Positions 31,335-40,536 of a stretch of DNA of 47,132 bases are shown here, piece by piece. Within the stretch, counting starts at the first letter, position 1; the number at the start of each line of letters is the position of its first letter. The notes beneath the pieces were generated by a model. It made no database searches. It was not told the DNA's origin and saw nothing but the letters and a program-made list of their open reading frames with translations. The stretch comes from Halobacillus alkaliphilus (lineage in GTDB: Bacteria > Bacillota > Bacilli > Bacillales > Halobacillaceae), in contig NZ_FOOG01000033.1 of assembly GCF_900113125.1 (NCBI RefSeq), positions 1 through 47,132 of the forward strand, read 5' to 3'. The position numbers and the translations under genes are program-made.

Positions 31335-32621
31335 TTACAGAATTCCTATCGAAGCTAGCAGAATGACTACCGCTACCGAAATAATTGGTATAAGCACGGC
31401 TACTACAAAGATATCTTTGTAGCTGTCTTTATGCGTCATCCCCGTAATGGCAAACAACGTAAGGACGGCTCCGTTGTGAGGCAGCGCGTCGAGACCTCCT
31501 GAAGATAATGAAGCAATCCGGTGAAAAGCTTCCGGACTAATCCCCGTATCCATAGCTATTTGATAGTACTTCGAGCCAAGTGCTTCCAGTGCAATTCCCA
31601 TCCCGCCGGAAGCTGAACCAGTTGCACCGGCAAGCACGTTTACAGCAACGGCTTCTGAAATTAGCGGGTTCCCTTTTACACCCATAAGGATTTGAGTTAG
31701 TCGTTCAAATCCTGGCACTTCTCTTACGACTGTTCCGAACCCAACAGCCGCACTTGTATTGATGATGGCAATAACTGAGCCGCTTGCTCCTGCGTTGATA
31801 GAAGGTACAAATCCTTTAAACTTCGTTATATTCAGAAGCATGATTAGGACAATCCCTGCAATAAGAGCGGTTACAACATTCCATTTAAAAACGTTAAGCG
31901 TAATTAAGACCGTAAGTAAAGGTAATAACGATAATAAGAAATTAGGATTATGCTGTTCATCTACATCCACTATTTTTTTATCTTTTGGTTCAGTAAATAT
32001 ATCACCTTTGTCCGTCAATTTCTTCTCCTGAAAGCGTAGATAGAAGTATCCACCCGCAGCCATGATAATGGCCGCTATAATCCCCATCACGGGAGCAGCC
32101 ATCGGATCTGTATTAAAATAATCCATCGGGATCAGATTTTGTATTTGCGGACTTCCCGGAATAGCTGTCATGGTAAAAGTGAACGCACCAAGGGCTACGG
32201 TAGCCGGGATTAATTTTCTGCTGATGTTTGCTTCGCGGAATAAAGACAAAGCCAGAGGATACACAGCAAAGACTACAACAAATAAGCTGACTCCTCCATA
32301 GGTTAATACGGCCGCCGAAGCCAGCACTCCCAGAATGGCACGCTTCGTTCCAATTACTTTGGTTAATGCAACCGCAACAGAACGAGCCATTCCTGTGTCT
32401 TCCATCAATTTACCGAAAATAGCTCCAAGCATAAACACGGGGAACCACGCTTTGGCAAAATTAACAAACCCGCTCATATAGGTGTCTGTATAAGCTTCAA
32501 GTAAATCCAGTCCCCCAGTTAATGCCACAATACCCGCTGCTATTGGTGCTACCCAGATAATAGACCATCCCACATAGGCAAGAACCATCAATACAACGAG
32601 ACCTAGAAAAATTCCTAACAT
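31335..32621 (-). CDS. GntP-family permease (YxjC-like), probable ketone-body or hydroxybutyrate transporter
   Basis: 428-residue membrane protein with about 11-12 hydrophobic helices, of the GntP family. Typical segments are LTYGGVSLFVVVFAVYPLALSLF, IPGSPQIQNLIPMDYFNT and GLDALPHNGAVLTLFAITGMTHKDSYKD. In B. subtilis the similar YxjC is encoded with scoA-scoB-yxjF; here it is the last gene of the same kind of operon, so uptake of 3-hydroxybutyrate or acetoacetate is a reasonable inference. ATG 32621 is preceded by GGGAGGGAGGAATCTTT. The gap to the thiolase gene is 30 nt, without a terminator. Confidence 0.85.
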   Translation of the reverse strand: MLGIFLGLVVLMVLAYVGWSIIWVAPIAAGIVALTGGLDLLEAYTDTYMSGFVNFAKAWFPVFMLGAIFGKLMEDTGMARSVAVALTKVIGTKRAILGVLASAAVLTYGGVSLFVVVFAVYPLALSLFREANISRKLIPATVALGAFTFTMTAIPGSPQIQNLIPMDYFNTDPMAAPVMGIIAAIIMAAGGYFYLRFQEKKLTDKGDIFTEPKDKKIVDVDEQHNPNFLLSLLPLLTVLITLNVFKWNVVTALIAGIVLIMLLNITKFKGFVPSINAGASGSVIAIINTSAAVGFGTVVREVPGFERLTQILMGVKGNPLISEAVAVNVLAGATGSASGGMGIALEALGSKYYQIAMDTGISPEAFHRIASLSSGGLDALPHNGAVLTLFAITGMTHKDSYKDIFVVAVLIPIISVAVVILLASIGIL

Positions 32622-32651
32622 AAAGATTCCTCCCTCCCTGATATACGTATT

Positions 32652-33830
32652 TTATTGGGCTTCAACAACCATGGCGATGCCCTGGCCGCCGCCGATACAT
32701 AAGGAAGCGACCCCATATTTTTCATTTCTGATTTGTAATTCTTTGATTAAACTGTATAGCACACGTGTACCGCTTGCCCCAATTGGGTGTCCAAGGGCAA
32801 TGGCTCCGCCGTTTACATTTACTCGGCTGCGATCCAATCCTAATTCCTTCTCTACAGAAAGGTATTGGGCTGCAAATGCTTCATTTACTTCCACCAATGC
32901 CATATCATCAAGCGTCAGTCCAGCCTTCTTCAGCGCCTGTTTAATAGCAGGTACCGGTCCAATCCCCATATATTCAGGTTCAACTCCAGCCACACTCCAG
33001 GAAACAATCCTCGCTGCCGGTTTCAGATTTTTTTCCTCTACAAACCTTTCGCCAGCTACTACAACTGCTCCGGCTCCATCATTGATCCCGCTTGCATTAC
33101 CACCGGTAACGGTTCCCTCTTTTCTAAAAGCCGGTTTCAATTTGGCCAGGACTTCTGGTTTTGTATCCTCGCGAATATGTTCATCCGTATCTACCAGTTC
33201 AGTCGATTTTTTGGACTTAACTTCTACGGGTACAATCTCCTCTGAAAACCTGCCGCTGTTGCGCGCTTCTGCTGCACGCTTGTGACTCTCCGTTGCATAT
33301 TCATCCTGCTGTTCCCGGGAAATGTTGTGCTTCTCCGCAAGATTCTCTGCAGTAACTCCCATTCCTCCTCCGATATACTCGTCGGTTAAAGCTGCCCATA
33401 AAGTATCATCTATTTTAGGAACTGCAAGTTTCGTCCCAAAGCGACTGCCTCGCAGCGCATGTGGAGCTAAGCTCATACTTTCCGTGCCACCAACGAGCGC
33501 TGCTGATCCTTCCTCTAAAAGGATGGACTGAGTTGCTGAAATCACCGATTGCATGCCCGATCCGCACAGCCGATTTACGGCGAAAGCCGGACTTTGAATA
33601 GGGATACCGGTTTTTAAAGCCAAATGTCTAGCTAAATATGGCGCATTGTTAGCTGAATGAATGACATTCCCCATAACCGTGAAGTCAATGTCCTCCGGTG
33701 TTATTCCGCTTCGTTTTATAGCCTCTTTACTGACGGTAACCCCAAGGTCAGTCGGATCCACATCTTTCAAGACTCCTCCAAAGCTTCCAAATGGGGTTCT
33801 GGCACCTTCTAAAATATAAATATTCTCCAT
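32652..33830 (-). CDS. acetyl-CoA C-acetyltransferase (thiolase)
   Basis: 392-residue thiolase that cleaves acetoacetyl-CoA with CoA to two acetyl-CoA, or the reverse. Active-site residues are Cys89 (NRLCGSGMQSV), His in GGAIALGHPIGASG and the second Cys in ASLCIGGGQGIAM. ATG 33830 is chosen because GGAAGGTG lies 8 nt before it and the protein then begins MENIYILEGARTPFG like other thiolases; an in-frame upstream start at 33878 would overlap bdhA. In this operon it finishes the degradation begun by the dehydrogenase and the CoA transferase. Confidence 0.95.
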   Translation of the reverse strand: MENIYILEGARTPFGSFGGVLKDVDPTDLGVTVSKEAIKRSGITPEDIDFTVMGNVIHSANNAPYLARHLALKTGIPIQSPAFAVNRLCGSGMQSVISATQSILLEEGSAALVGGTESMSLAPHALRGSRFGTKLAVPKIDDTLWAALTDEYIGGGMGVTAENLAEKHNISREQQDEYATESHKRAAEARNSGRFSEEIVPVEVKSKKSTELVDTDEHIREDTKPEVLAKLKPAFRKEGTVTGGNASGINDGAGAVVVAGERFVEEKNLKPAARIVSWSVAGVEPEYMGIGPVPAIKQALKKAGLTLDDMALVEVNEAFAAQYLSVEKELGLDRSRVNVNGGAIALGHPIGASGTRVLYSLIKELQIRNEKYGVASLCIGGGQGIAMVVEAQ

Positions 33831-33852
33831 ATTTTTCACACCTTCCATTTTA

Positions 33853-34629
33853 TTATTGAGCGGTGTAACCACCATCAATGACTACAGCCTGGCCGGTTAC
33901 TCCTTGTGATTTGTCACTAGCCAAAAACAATGTATAATCGGATACTTCCTGTACGGAAAGTAAACGTTTCTGCGGGACGAGCGGGTAGATCACTTCTTCG
34001 AGCACCTTTTCCAGGGACACACCTCGGTTGCCTGCTAAATCTTCCAGCTGATTGCGTACAAGTGGCGTATCCACGTAACCCGGACAGACCGCATTGACCG
34101 TAATTCCATGTTCCGCTCCTTCAAGCGCCGTTACTTTTGTCAGTCCGATTACGCCATGCTTTGAGCTATTATAAGCTGACTTTCCTGCGAATCCGATTAG
34201 ACCATTAATAGAAGCCATATTAATGATCCGACCGAACCCTTGCTTTTTCATAACCGGAAATACATGCTTGGTTGCCATAAACGGAGCCACCAGCATCACT
34301 TTCGTAATAAACTCGAATTTTTCGGTTGGAAATTCTTCTATGGATGCGACATGCTGTAATCCTGCATTGTTGATCAGCACATCTAATCTTCCATATTCCT
34401 CAACAGTTTTATCAATGGCTTCTTGAAGCTCACTTTCTTTCGTCACGTCACACGTCAGCCCGATGGCCTTATAGCCTGCGTCGGTAACTTCAGCCGCAGC
34501 TTCCATTACTTTCTGTTCATTAACATCACTCAAAGCGACTATTGCTCCATTTTTTGCAAATTCCATTCCAATTTCATAACCAATACCGCTGGCGGCTCCT
34601 GTGATAAATACAACTTTGTCTTTTACCAT
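33853..34629 (-). CDS. bdhA: 3-hydroxybutyrate dehydrogenase
   Basis: 258-residue SDR enzyme oxidising 3-hydroxybutyrate to acetoacetate with NAD+. It has TGAASGIG (10-17), NNAG (87-90), and catalytic Ser140, Tyr153 and Lys157. AGLQHVASIEEFP and INGLIGFAGKSAY are typical of D-3-hydroxybutyrate dehydrogenases. ATG 34629 follows AGGGGGATGATTCAAA. Its place between scoB and the thiolase gene supports the assignment; in B. subtilis the comparable gene is yxjF. Confidence 0.92.
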   Translation of the reverse strand: MVKDKVVFITGAASGIGYEIGMEFAKNGAIVALSDVNEQKVMEAAAEVTDAGYKAIGLTCDVTKESELQEAIDKTVEEYGRLDVLINNAGLQHVASIEEFPTEKFEFITKVMLVAPFMATKHVFPVMKKQGFGRIINMASINGLIGFAGKSAYNSSKHGVIGLTKVTALEGAEHGITVNAVCPGYVDTPLVRNQLEDLAGNRGVSLEKVLEEVIYPLVPQKRLLSVQEVSDYTLFLASDKSQGVTGQAVVIDGGYTAQ

Positions 34630-34656
34630 TTTGAATCATCCCCCTGAGAAAAATAT

Positions 34657-35319
34657 TTAAAATGTAGCTGATGATAAATGCTCACTGAGCTTCAGTGATG
34701 GTTCTGTAGATGCTACTACGTCATCTACCGTCCACCCTTCGGCTACCTCCACTAAGGTCAGACCTTCATCCGTTACGTCGATCACAGCGCGATCGGTGAT
34801 AATACGGTTAACAATGCCTTTACCGGTCAGGGGAAGCTTACACTGCTTTAATATCTTCGGTTCTCCATATTTGTTCACATGATCCATTATAATGACCACT
34901 TTTCTAGCTCCGTGGACAATATCCATAGCTCCGCCCATGCCTTTAATCATCTTTCCTGGTATCATCCAGTTCGCTAAGTTACCATCTTCCGAAACTTCCA
35001 TCCCACCAAGAATAGCTAAATCAAGATGTTCCCCGCGAATCATGGCAAAGGACTCAGCACTGCTGCAATAAGATGCCCCTTTCGAAGCTGTGACCGTTTC
35101 CTTGCCGGCATTAATCAGATCAGGATCTACTTCTTCTTCATAAGGTGAGCGTCCGATGCCGACCAGCCCGTTTTCAGAATGAAGTACAACCTCTTTTTCC
35201 GGCTGAATATAATTCGCGACCATCGTTGGCATGCCGATCCCCAAATTTACATAGAAACCGCTTTCAATTTCCTGTTCAGCACGCCGTGCAATCCGTTCTC
35301 TTACTACTGCTTTATCCAT
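34657..35319 (-). CDS. scoB: succinyl-CoA:3-ketoacid CoA-transferase subunit B
   Basis: 220-residue beta subunit of the enzyme that activates acetoacetate with CoA from succinyl-CoA. The catalytic glutamate is Glu49 in [12 protein letters not shown]. Other family stretches are [41 protein letters not shown] and [20 protein letters not shown] 35319 follows AAGGAGGAGTTATT. It starts 14 nt after the scoA stop. Confidence 0.96.
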   Translation of the reverse strand: MDKAVVRERIARRAEQEIESGFYVNLGIGMPTMVANYIQPEKEVVLHSENGLVGIGRSPYEEEVDPDLINAGKETVTASKGASYCSSAESFAMIRGEHLDLAILGGMEVSEDGNLANWMIPGKMIKGMGGAMDIVHGARKVVIIMDHVNKYGEPKILKQCKLPLTGKGIVNRIITDRAVIDVTDEGLTLVEVAEGWTVDDVVASTEPSLKLSEHLSSATF

Positions 35320-35333
35320 AATAACTCCTCCTT

Positions 35334-36038
35334 TTAGGCTTCTTGACGTAATGTCAGTCGTTCGACTCGTTTTTCCTGTTCTCCCTGTACTAATCCTTGC
35401 ACGTAGATTCCCGGAGTATGAATATGTTCAGCATCTAGATCCCCGGTTTCTACGAGTTCTTCTACCTCAGCGATTGTAACTTCACCGGCTGTTGCCATTT
35501 CCGGATTAAAATTACGGGCCGTTTTGTTATAAACTAAGTTTCCGAAACGGTCTCCTTTTGCCGCACGCACTAATGTAAAATCAGCAGTCAGCCCGGTAAC
35601 CAGCATATATTCTTTCCCTTGAAACATCCGTGTTTCTTTTCCTTCCGCAATCGGCGTTCCAACTCCTGCCGGGGTGTAGAATGCTGGAATACCAGCTCCT
35701 CCTGCACGAATCCTTTCGGCCAGAGTCCCTTGAGGGGTAAGCTCGACTTCCAACTCTCCTTCTAGAACCTGACGTTCAAATTCTTTATTTTCTCCTACAT
35801 ACGAACCAATCATTTTATCAATTTGTTTATTTTTCAGGAGTAAACCGAGTCCCCAATCATCTACGCCGCAATTATTCGAAATGACGGTTAAATGTTTAAC
35901 ATTTTTTTCTACTAAGGCCATTATTAAATTCTCCGGTATGCCGACTAAACCAAAACCTCCAACCATAATGGTCGAATAATCCTCTATCTGGTCTACAGCT
36001 TCTTCAAATGATGAATAAATTTTTTTCATATCCTTCAT
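35334..36038 (-). CDS. scoA: succinyl-CoA:3-ketoacid CoA-transferase subunit A
   Basis: About 234-residue alpha subunit: [67 protein letters not shown] and [26 protein letters not shown]. It is the first gene of the operon. Two starts are possible: ATG 36038 (AGGGGG 7 nt upstream) or ATG 36029 (GGGAG 9 nt upstream, aligning better with B. subtilis ScoA). An ATG at 36059 lies inside the sigma-54 promoter and can be excluded. Confidence 0.94.
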   Translation of the reverse strand: MKDMKKIYSSFEEAVDQIEDYSTIMVGGFGLVGIPENLIMALVEKNVKHLTVISNNCGVDDWGLGLLLKNKQIDKMIGSYVGENKEFERQVLEGELEVELTPQGTLAERIRAGGAGIPAFYTPAGVGTPIAEGKETRMFQGKEYMLVTGLTADFTLVRAAKGDRFGNLVYNKTARNFNPEMATAGEVTIAEVEELVETGDLDAEHIHTPGIYVQGLVQGEQEKRVERLTLRQEA

Positions 36039-36058
36039 CTCCCTTCCCCCTAAATACA

Positions 36059-36074
36059 TGCAAGGACCGTGCCA
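36059..36074 (-). promoter_or_regulatory. sigma-54 (SigL) -24/-12 promoter of the scoA operon
   Basis: The minus strand reads TGGCACGGTCCTTGCA, agreeing with the consensus TGGCACGnnnnTTGCA at every fixed position. Transcription would start around 36047, just before the scoA ribosome site. The adjoining gene encodes a sigma-54 activator. Confidence 0.93.
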
Positions 36075-36137
36075 ACTTTACTACATGTCGAAAATGTTCA
36101 TAAAATCGCCTTTTGTCATTGTGAAAAACCATAGAAT

Positions 36138-36155
36138 ATTCCAGATAATTGGAAT
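36138..36155. promoter_or_regulatory. operator-like palindrome, site 1 (proximal)
   Basis: ATTCCAGATAATTGGAAT, perfect outer halves ATTCCA/TGGAAT with 6 bp between. It lies about 75 bp upstream of the -24 element. Same 18-bp pattern as sites 2 and 3. Confidence 0.6.
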
Positions 36156-36216
36156 TCATTTTGTACGACGTTCGCCACCGCTAAATGTAAACCCTTACAC
36201 GACATAAAAAAGAACC

Positions 36217-36234
36217 ATTCCAGAATTCCGGAAT
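36217..36234. promoter_or_regulatory. operator-like palindrome, site 2 (also a terminator)
   Basis: ATTCCAGAATTCCGGAAT, extended to CCATTCC...GGAATGG (36215-36236). On the minus strand it is followed by TTCTTTTTT, so it also looks like the terminator of the activator gene. Its centre is 79 bp from site 1 and 21 bp from site 3. Confidence 0.65.
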
Positions 36235-36237
36235 GGC

Positions 36238-36255
36238 TTTCCAGAAATATGGAAT
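36238..36255. promoter_or_regulatory. operator-like palindrome, site 3 (distal)
   Basis: TTTCCAGAAATATGGAAT, same pattern as sites 1 and 2, two helical turns (21 bp) from site 2 and ending 4 bp from the activator stop codon. Taken together the sites suggest an upstream activating sequence about 65-180 bp from the promoter. Confidence 0.6.
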
Positions 36256-36258
36256 GGT

Positions 36259-37623
36259 TTATAATTCATATTTTTTTACCTTTTCATAGAGACTCGACTT
36301 TCCAATGTGGAGCAGAGCCGCTGCTTTTTCCTTATCTCCCTGGACTAGATTCAGTGTTCTTTCAATCGTCTGCTTTTCCGTGGCTTCCATAATTTCTTTC
36401 AAACTTTTTTGATTGTTAGATGGTAGATGCCCCCTTTTCAAGCGTTCAGGTAACTCTTGAATGCCGATATATTCCTCATTTGTTAAATACACCGCGGCTT
36501 CGATCACATTTTCAAGTTCACGGACGTTTCCCGCCCACTGGTAGTGTTGGAAACTCTCATACACTTCCGGCTCAAAATCGATGACTCTCTTCCCTGTCCG
36601 CTTTGTTATTTTTTCGAGAAGAAATTTAGCGAGCAAGCGAATATCATCCTGACGATCTCGAAGCGGAGGGATATGGATAGGGACGACATTAATTCTATAA
36701 AATAAATCTTCTCGGAATCGCTGCTCGGCAATCATCTCCTCGAGTGGCTGATGAGTGGCTGTAATGATACGAACATCCACCTTTTGCGGCGCGGTGGATC
36801 CAAGGGATTCAATTTCTCCTTCCTGGAGTACTCGGAGAATCTTCACCTGAGCCTGCAGCGGCATATCCCCAATTTCATCAAGAAACAAAGTCCCTCCGTG
36901 AGCCAGTTGAAACTTTCCGGCCTTTCCACCTTTTTTAGCACCTGTAAAAGCGCCATCCCGATACCCAAATAATTCTGATTCAATGAGATGATCAGGAATA
37001 GCTGCACAATTCACTTTGACAAAAGGCTTCATATGCCGGTCACTTAAATGGTGGATGCTGTGAGCAATTAATTCCTTTCCTGTTCCGCTCTCGCCCCGGA
37101 GTAAAACCGATACGTCTCCCGGTGCTACTTTTTTAATCTTATTTTTCAGTTCCCCCATCTCAGGTGAACTGGTAACCATGTCATGAAGCGAATAATCGAC
37201 TCCGTTCAGCTCCTTCATCTGGCTGCGGTAAGATTCCAGTTCAAGAAAGAGGTCCCTGATATGACTGTTCAGCTTCTTCCATTCTTCGGTATCTCGAAAC
37301 AGAACCATACCAAGTGCACCCACTGTTTTTCCATCAGCACGAAGCGGAATACGATGGGCAATCATATAGTTGCCGCGAATAAATTGCAAATCCGCCATTT
37401 CTTCTTCTCCTGTTTCTACCACAAGGTGCATACGACTGTTTTCAATGACCTCGATCACGTGTTTTCCGATGACACTTTCTTTGTCCACTTCCAGAAATTC
37501 GCAATAACTTTCATTCAGATAGGAGACCATTCCCTGGTCATCCACTACTACGATACAGTGATTCACATTGCCGAAAATGGTCTCCAATATTCCATCACGA
37601 TAATTTTCCATCATTTCAAGCAT
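36259..37623 (-). CDS. sigma-54-dependent transcriptional activator with PAS domain
   Basis: About 454-residue activator. An N-terminal PAS-type sensor (about 15-120) precedes the AAA+ domain (about 145-375): Walker A GESGTGKE, GAFTGA loop in GYRDGAFTGAKKGG (the sigma-54 contact), Walker B GGTLFLDEIGDM and the GNVRELENV sensor. A Fis-type helix-turn-helix closes the protein (KEKAAALLHIGKSSLYEKVKKY). ATG 37623 is preferred, with GGGAG 9 nt upstream; ATG 37650 also fits but has a poor ribosome site and lies in a palindrome (CGGTAAA/TTTACCG, 37637-37656). Being directly upstream of a sigma-54 promoter and matching operators, it most likely senses a ketone-body metabolite and switches on scoA-scoB-bdhA. 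Confidence 0.92.
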   Translation of the reverse strand: MLEMMENYRDGILETIFGNVNHCIVVVDDQGMVSYLNESYCEFLEVDKESVIGKHVIEVIENSRMHLVVETGEEEMADLQFIRGNYMIAHRIPLRADGKTVGALGMVLFRDTEEWKKLNSHIRDLFLELESYRSQMKELNGVDYSLHDMVTSSPEMGELKNKIKKVAPGDVSVLLRGESGTGKELIAHSIHHLSDRHMKPFVKVNCAAIPDHLIESELFGYRDGAFTGAKKGGKAGKFQLAHGGTLFLDEIGDMPLQAQVKILRVLQEGEIESLGSTAPQKVDVRIITATHQPLEEMIAEQRFREDLFYRINVVPIHIPPLRDRQDDIRLLAKFLLEKITKRTGKRVIDFEPEVYESFQHYQWAGNVRELENVIEAAVYLTNEEYIGIQELPERLKRGHLPSNNQKSLKEIMEATEKQTIERTLNLVQGDKEKAAALLHIGKSSLYEKVKKYEL

Positions 37624-37712
37624 TCTTTCACGCTCCCGGTAAACGTTCATTTACCGTTCATTTTACCATGTTAACGGTTTCATACAATCGATATATCCAA
37701 TTTCAGTAATAT

Positions 37713-37745
37713 AAAAAACCAGAATCCAATTGGACTCCGGTTTTA
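37713..37745 (-). terminator. intrinsic terminator of the ABC importer operon
   Basis: ACCGGAGTCC-AATT-GGATTCTGGT on the minus strand (G-U pairs included), followed by TTTTTTA. Confidence 0.85.
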
Positions 37746-37758
37746 TATATATGGTTCA

Positions 37759-38766
37759 TTAATCAAGAAAACTTGTATCGACAAGTCCATCCAGGTTTGG
37801 TTTTTCTTCAAGGAAACCAAGTTCATAAGATGAATTAGCAAAATTCTGAAGTGTTTCTTCTTCTACTTCATACGTGAAGTCGATACGTTCCCAGGCATTG
37901 TCTATCACAGACTGAGAAAGCTCCTGATCTGTAATTTCTTTAATTTTTTCAATCGCAATCGTTTTCGCTTCATCTGGATTGTCCTGAATGAATGTCGTTG
38001 CTTCTTTATGAGCTTCTACAAGATTATCAACCATATCCGGGTTATTTTCAACGAGATCCTGAGAAGTTACAAATACTGCTGCAGGAAGAGTTTCTCCGTA
38101 AGCTACGTTTGGTGTATCCACAAGAACTTTTCCAGTTCCTTCTTCTTCAATGGAGGAAGCCCACGGTTCAGGTACCGTTGCAACATCGACTTTGCCGCTT
38201 TCAAATAAGCTCGCATACGTGGCTGGTTTACCTGTTACGTGCTTCATTTGACCGTCAATACGGCTTGACGTGATACCATACTCTTCTTTCATCATTGTTT
38301 CGAATTGAACGTCATGTGTACATCCTACACGAGGGGAGATAAACGTTTTTCCAGGCATATCTTCCGGAGTGGTAATATCTGCACCGTTTCTAGCCATAAT
38401 TACCGTCCCTCCGGTTGAACCAGCTGCTACGACATTAATTTTAGCGCCGCTTGTAAAATGGTTCATCGCTGGTCCCGGACCAACCAGACCGCCCTGGATA
38501 TCGCCGGTTTCAAGAGCCGTCATGAAAGCTGAACCATCAGGGAAGTATTGATATTTCACTTTTGTTCCATCAGGCAGTGTTTCTGAGTAAAAATCTTTTT
38601 CTTCCGCAACCATACCGGCTACGTGGTTAATATTCGGGAAATAGCCTATAGTAATTTCTTTATTGCCTTCACCGTCTCCGCTTGCATTAGAGGATTCCCC
38701 TCCACCGCATGCAGCAAGGATCAGACTTAATGTTAGTAACGTGAAAACAGAAAATAATCTTTTCAT
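37759..38766 (-). CDS. ABC transporter substrate-binding lipoprotein (nitrate/sulfonate/taurine type)
   Basis: 335-residue lipoprotein: signal peptide with lipobox LILAAC (Cys20), then an NMT1/SsuA-like periplasmic-binding fold: ITIGYFPNINHVAGMVAEEKDFY, FPDGSAFMTALETGDIQGGLVGPGPAMNHF, VVAAGSTGGTVIMA and DVATVPEPWASSIEEEG. This group binds aliphatic sulfonates, taurine, nitrate or thiamine precursors; the ligand cannot be set from sequence. ATG 38766 follows GAGGGGTAAACAAAT. It is the last gene of the three-gene ABC unit. Confidence 0.88.
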   Translation of the reverse strand: MKRLFSVFTLLTLSLILAACGGGESSNASGDGEGNKEITIGYFPNINHVAGMVAEEKDFYSETLPDGTKVKYQYFPDGSAFMTALETGDIQGGLVGPGPAMNHFTSGAKINVVAAGSTGGTVIMARNGADITTPEDMPGKTFISPRVGCTHDVQFETMMKEEYGITSSRIDGQMKHVTGKPATYASLFESGKVDVATVPEPWASSIEEEGTGKVLVDTPNVAYGETLPAAVFVTSQDLVENNPDMVDNLVEAHKEATTFIQDNPDEAKTIAIEKIKEITDQELSQSVIDNAWERIDFTYEVEEETLQNFANSSYELGFLEEKPNLDGLVDTSFLD

Positions 38767-38787
38767 ATTTGTTTACCCCTCTCCACT

Positions 38788-39546
38788 CTATGTTTTTAAT
38801 AAACCCCAGCGTTTCATGACATTTTTCTCTAATTTTGAAAAAACAAGCTGGTCAACGACAGCTCCAATAACGCCAATGATGATAATAATTCCTATAACTT
38901 GATCCATTCGGGCATAATCCTGCGCATAGCGTAAGGAATATCCGAGTCCGGGACCATTACTTAATAACTCCCCGGCCATTAATGCACGCCAACTGAAAGC
39001 CCAGGCCAGTCGCAGACCGGACATGAAATAAGGGATACTTGATGGAATTTCCACTCGGAAAAATAGGGAAAGTCCATTGGTTCCCATCGTTCTCGCTGCC
39101 CTTACCAGCTGCGGAGGAACACTATGAATCGCAGAACGGACATTCAGCGCCATGACAAAAGTTCCGCCTAATACCACGACGAATACGACAGCGAACTCTG
39201 AAAAACCGAACAGCATTATCGCAAGCGGCACCCAAACAATACTTGGGATACTTTGCAAAGCAATCAAATACATTCCCGCTGTTTCATCGGCCTGCTTTGA
39301 TTTACCAAGGATTACTCCAAGTATGGTTCCAAACAGGATAGCGAGTGAAAGTCCACTGAATAAGTGCCTGAAACTTGCACCCAGGGCATTTAGAAAATCT
39401 CCAGTTGTAAACCCTTTGATCAGTGCCTGACCTACTTGAAGAGGGCCGGGAAAGACGATCTTCTCATAAACACCTAATGAATAGACTAACTGCCAAATTC
39501 CTATAACTACGAATAAAAATAGAACTCTTTTAAGAATGACTTTCAT
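38788..39546 (-). CDS. ABC transporter permease (SsuC/TauC type)
   Basis: 252-residue inner-membrane permease with about six hydrophobic helices. The EAA-type loop, which contacts the ATPase, is AARTMGTNGLSLFFRVEIPSSIPYFMSGLRLAWAFSW. It begins at ATG 39546, 17 nt inside the end of the ATPase gene, so the two are translationally coupled. Belongs to the nitrate/sulfonate/taurine permease group. Confidence 0.9.
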   Translation of the reverse strand: MKVILKRVLFLFVVIGIWQLVYSLGVYEKIVFPGPLQVGQALIKGFTTGDFLNALGASFRHLFSGLSLAILFGTILGVILGKSKQADETAGMYLIALQSIPSIVWVPLAIMLFGFSEFAVVFVVVLGGTFVMALNVRSAIHSVPPQLVRAARTMGTNGLSLFFRVEIPSSIPYFMSGLRLAWAFSWRALMAGELLSNGPGLGYSLRYAQDYARMDQVIGIIIIIGVIGAVVDQLVFSKLEKNVMKRWGLLKT

Positions 39547-40318
39547 AACTAAGCTCTTCCTTCAGGACTTTATTAATTTCTACTTCAAGGAGACCCATTA
39601 CCTTTTTCTCAAGCTCAATGACTTGAGGATCATCACGTCTTCTAGGTCTCGGCAGGTCAATATTGAAATCAGCTATGATCTTACCCGGGCGCGTTCCCAT
39701 AACGATTACGCGATCAGATAGCTTAATTGCTTCTTGAATACTGTGAGTCACAAAAAGAATGGTCTTCTTCGTTTCTTCCCAGATCTTCATCAATTCTTCA
39801 TGAAGAATGTGACGTGTCTGCTCATCAAGCGCTCCGAACGGTTCATCCATCAGCAGCACTTTCGGGTCCATAGCAAGAGCTCTAGCAATAGCCACACGCT
39901 GCTGCATGCCACCTGATAGTTCATGCGTGTAATTCTCCTTAAAACGGCTCAAATGAACCATCTGAAGAAAACGATCCGCCTTTTCTTCTGCCTCTTTTTT
40001 AGATCCCATGCTTTTCAAAGGGAACATCACATTCTCTTTGACATTCAGCCATGGAAAAAGGGAGGCCTGCTGAAAGATCATGCCCCTGTCGGTTCCTGCC
40101 TTCTTGATTTCCTGACCTTCCAATACAATCGAACCATCTGAAACACTCTCCAGGCCTGCCACCATGGAAAGGAGGGTGGACTTTCCACAGCCGGAGGGAC
40201 CAAGCAGGGATACGAACTGATTTTGTTCTATATTTAAATCGATTCCAGAAAACACTTCAAAGCTTCCCTGGTTTTTATCGTCAAACGTTTTACTCACATC
40301 ATTGATCTGTAGAAACAT
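39530..40318 (-). CDS. ABC transporter ATPase (SsuB/TauB type)
   Basis: 262-residue ATPase: Walker A GPSGCGKS, Q loop IFQQASLFPWLNV, signature LSGGMQQRVAIARA, Walker B VLLMDEPFGALD and switch THSIQEA. It has the length and sequence of the nitrate/sulfonate/taurine family. It is the first gene of the operon. ATG 40318 is preceded by AGGGGGCCGCC. A promoter with consensus hexamers lies 60-90 nt upstream. No sulfonatase (ssuD) or taurine dioxygenase gene is adjacent, so the ligand stays open. Confidence 0.92.
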   Translation of the reverse strand: MFLQINDVSKTFDDKNQGSFEVFSGIDLNIEQNQFVSLLGPSGCGKSTLLSMVAGLESVSDGSIVLEGQEIKKAGTDRGMIFQQASLFPWLNVKENVMFPLKSMGSKKEAEEKADRFLQMVHLSRFKENYTHELSGGMQQRVAIARALAMDPKVLLMDEPFGALDEQTRHILHEELMKIWEETKKTILFVTHSIQEAIKLSDRVIVMGTRPGKIIADFNIDLPRPRRRDDPQVIELEKKVMGLLEVEINKVLKEELSYESHS

Positions 40319-40376
40319 GGCGGCCCCCTAACACAATAATTCCTATAAACTTACTATGTTTTAATTATAGTATTAG

Positions 40377-40406
40377 ATTATACAGATATTCGAAATAGTG
40401 TGTCAA
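40377..40406 (-). promoter_or_regulatory. sigma-A promoter of the ABC importer operon
   Basis: Minus strand: perfect -35 TTGACA (40401-40406), 18-bp spacer, perfect -10 TATAAT (40377-40382). Confidence 0.85.
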
Positions 40407-40536
40407 CTTGATTTGGAAAATTCATGAATGAATTTTTTAAAATCAGTTATCTTCCCGCCACTTAAAAAAATTAATTGGTAAAGGTTTCAAATTTTAAATA
40501 TGGGATAAACACTTTGTATGAAAGGTGGTATCAATC

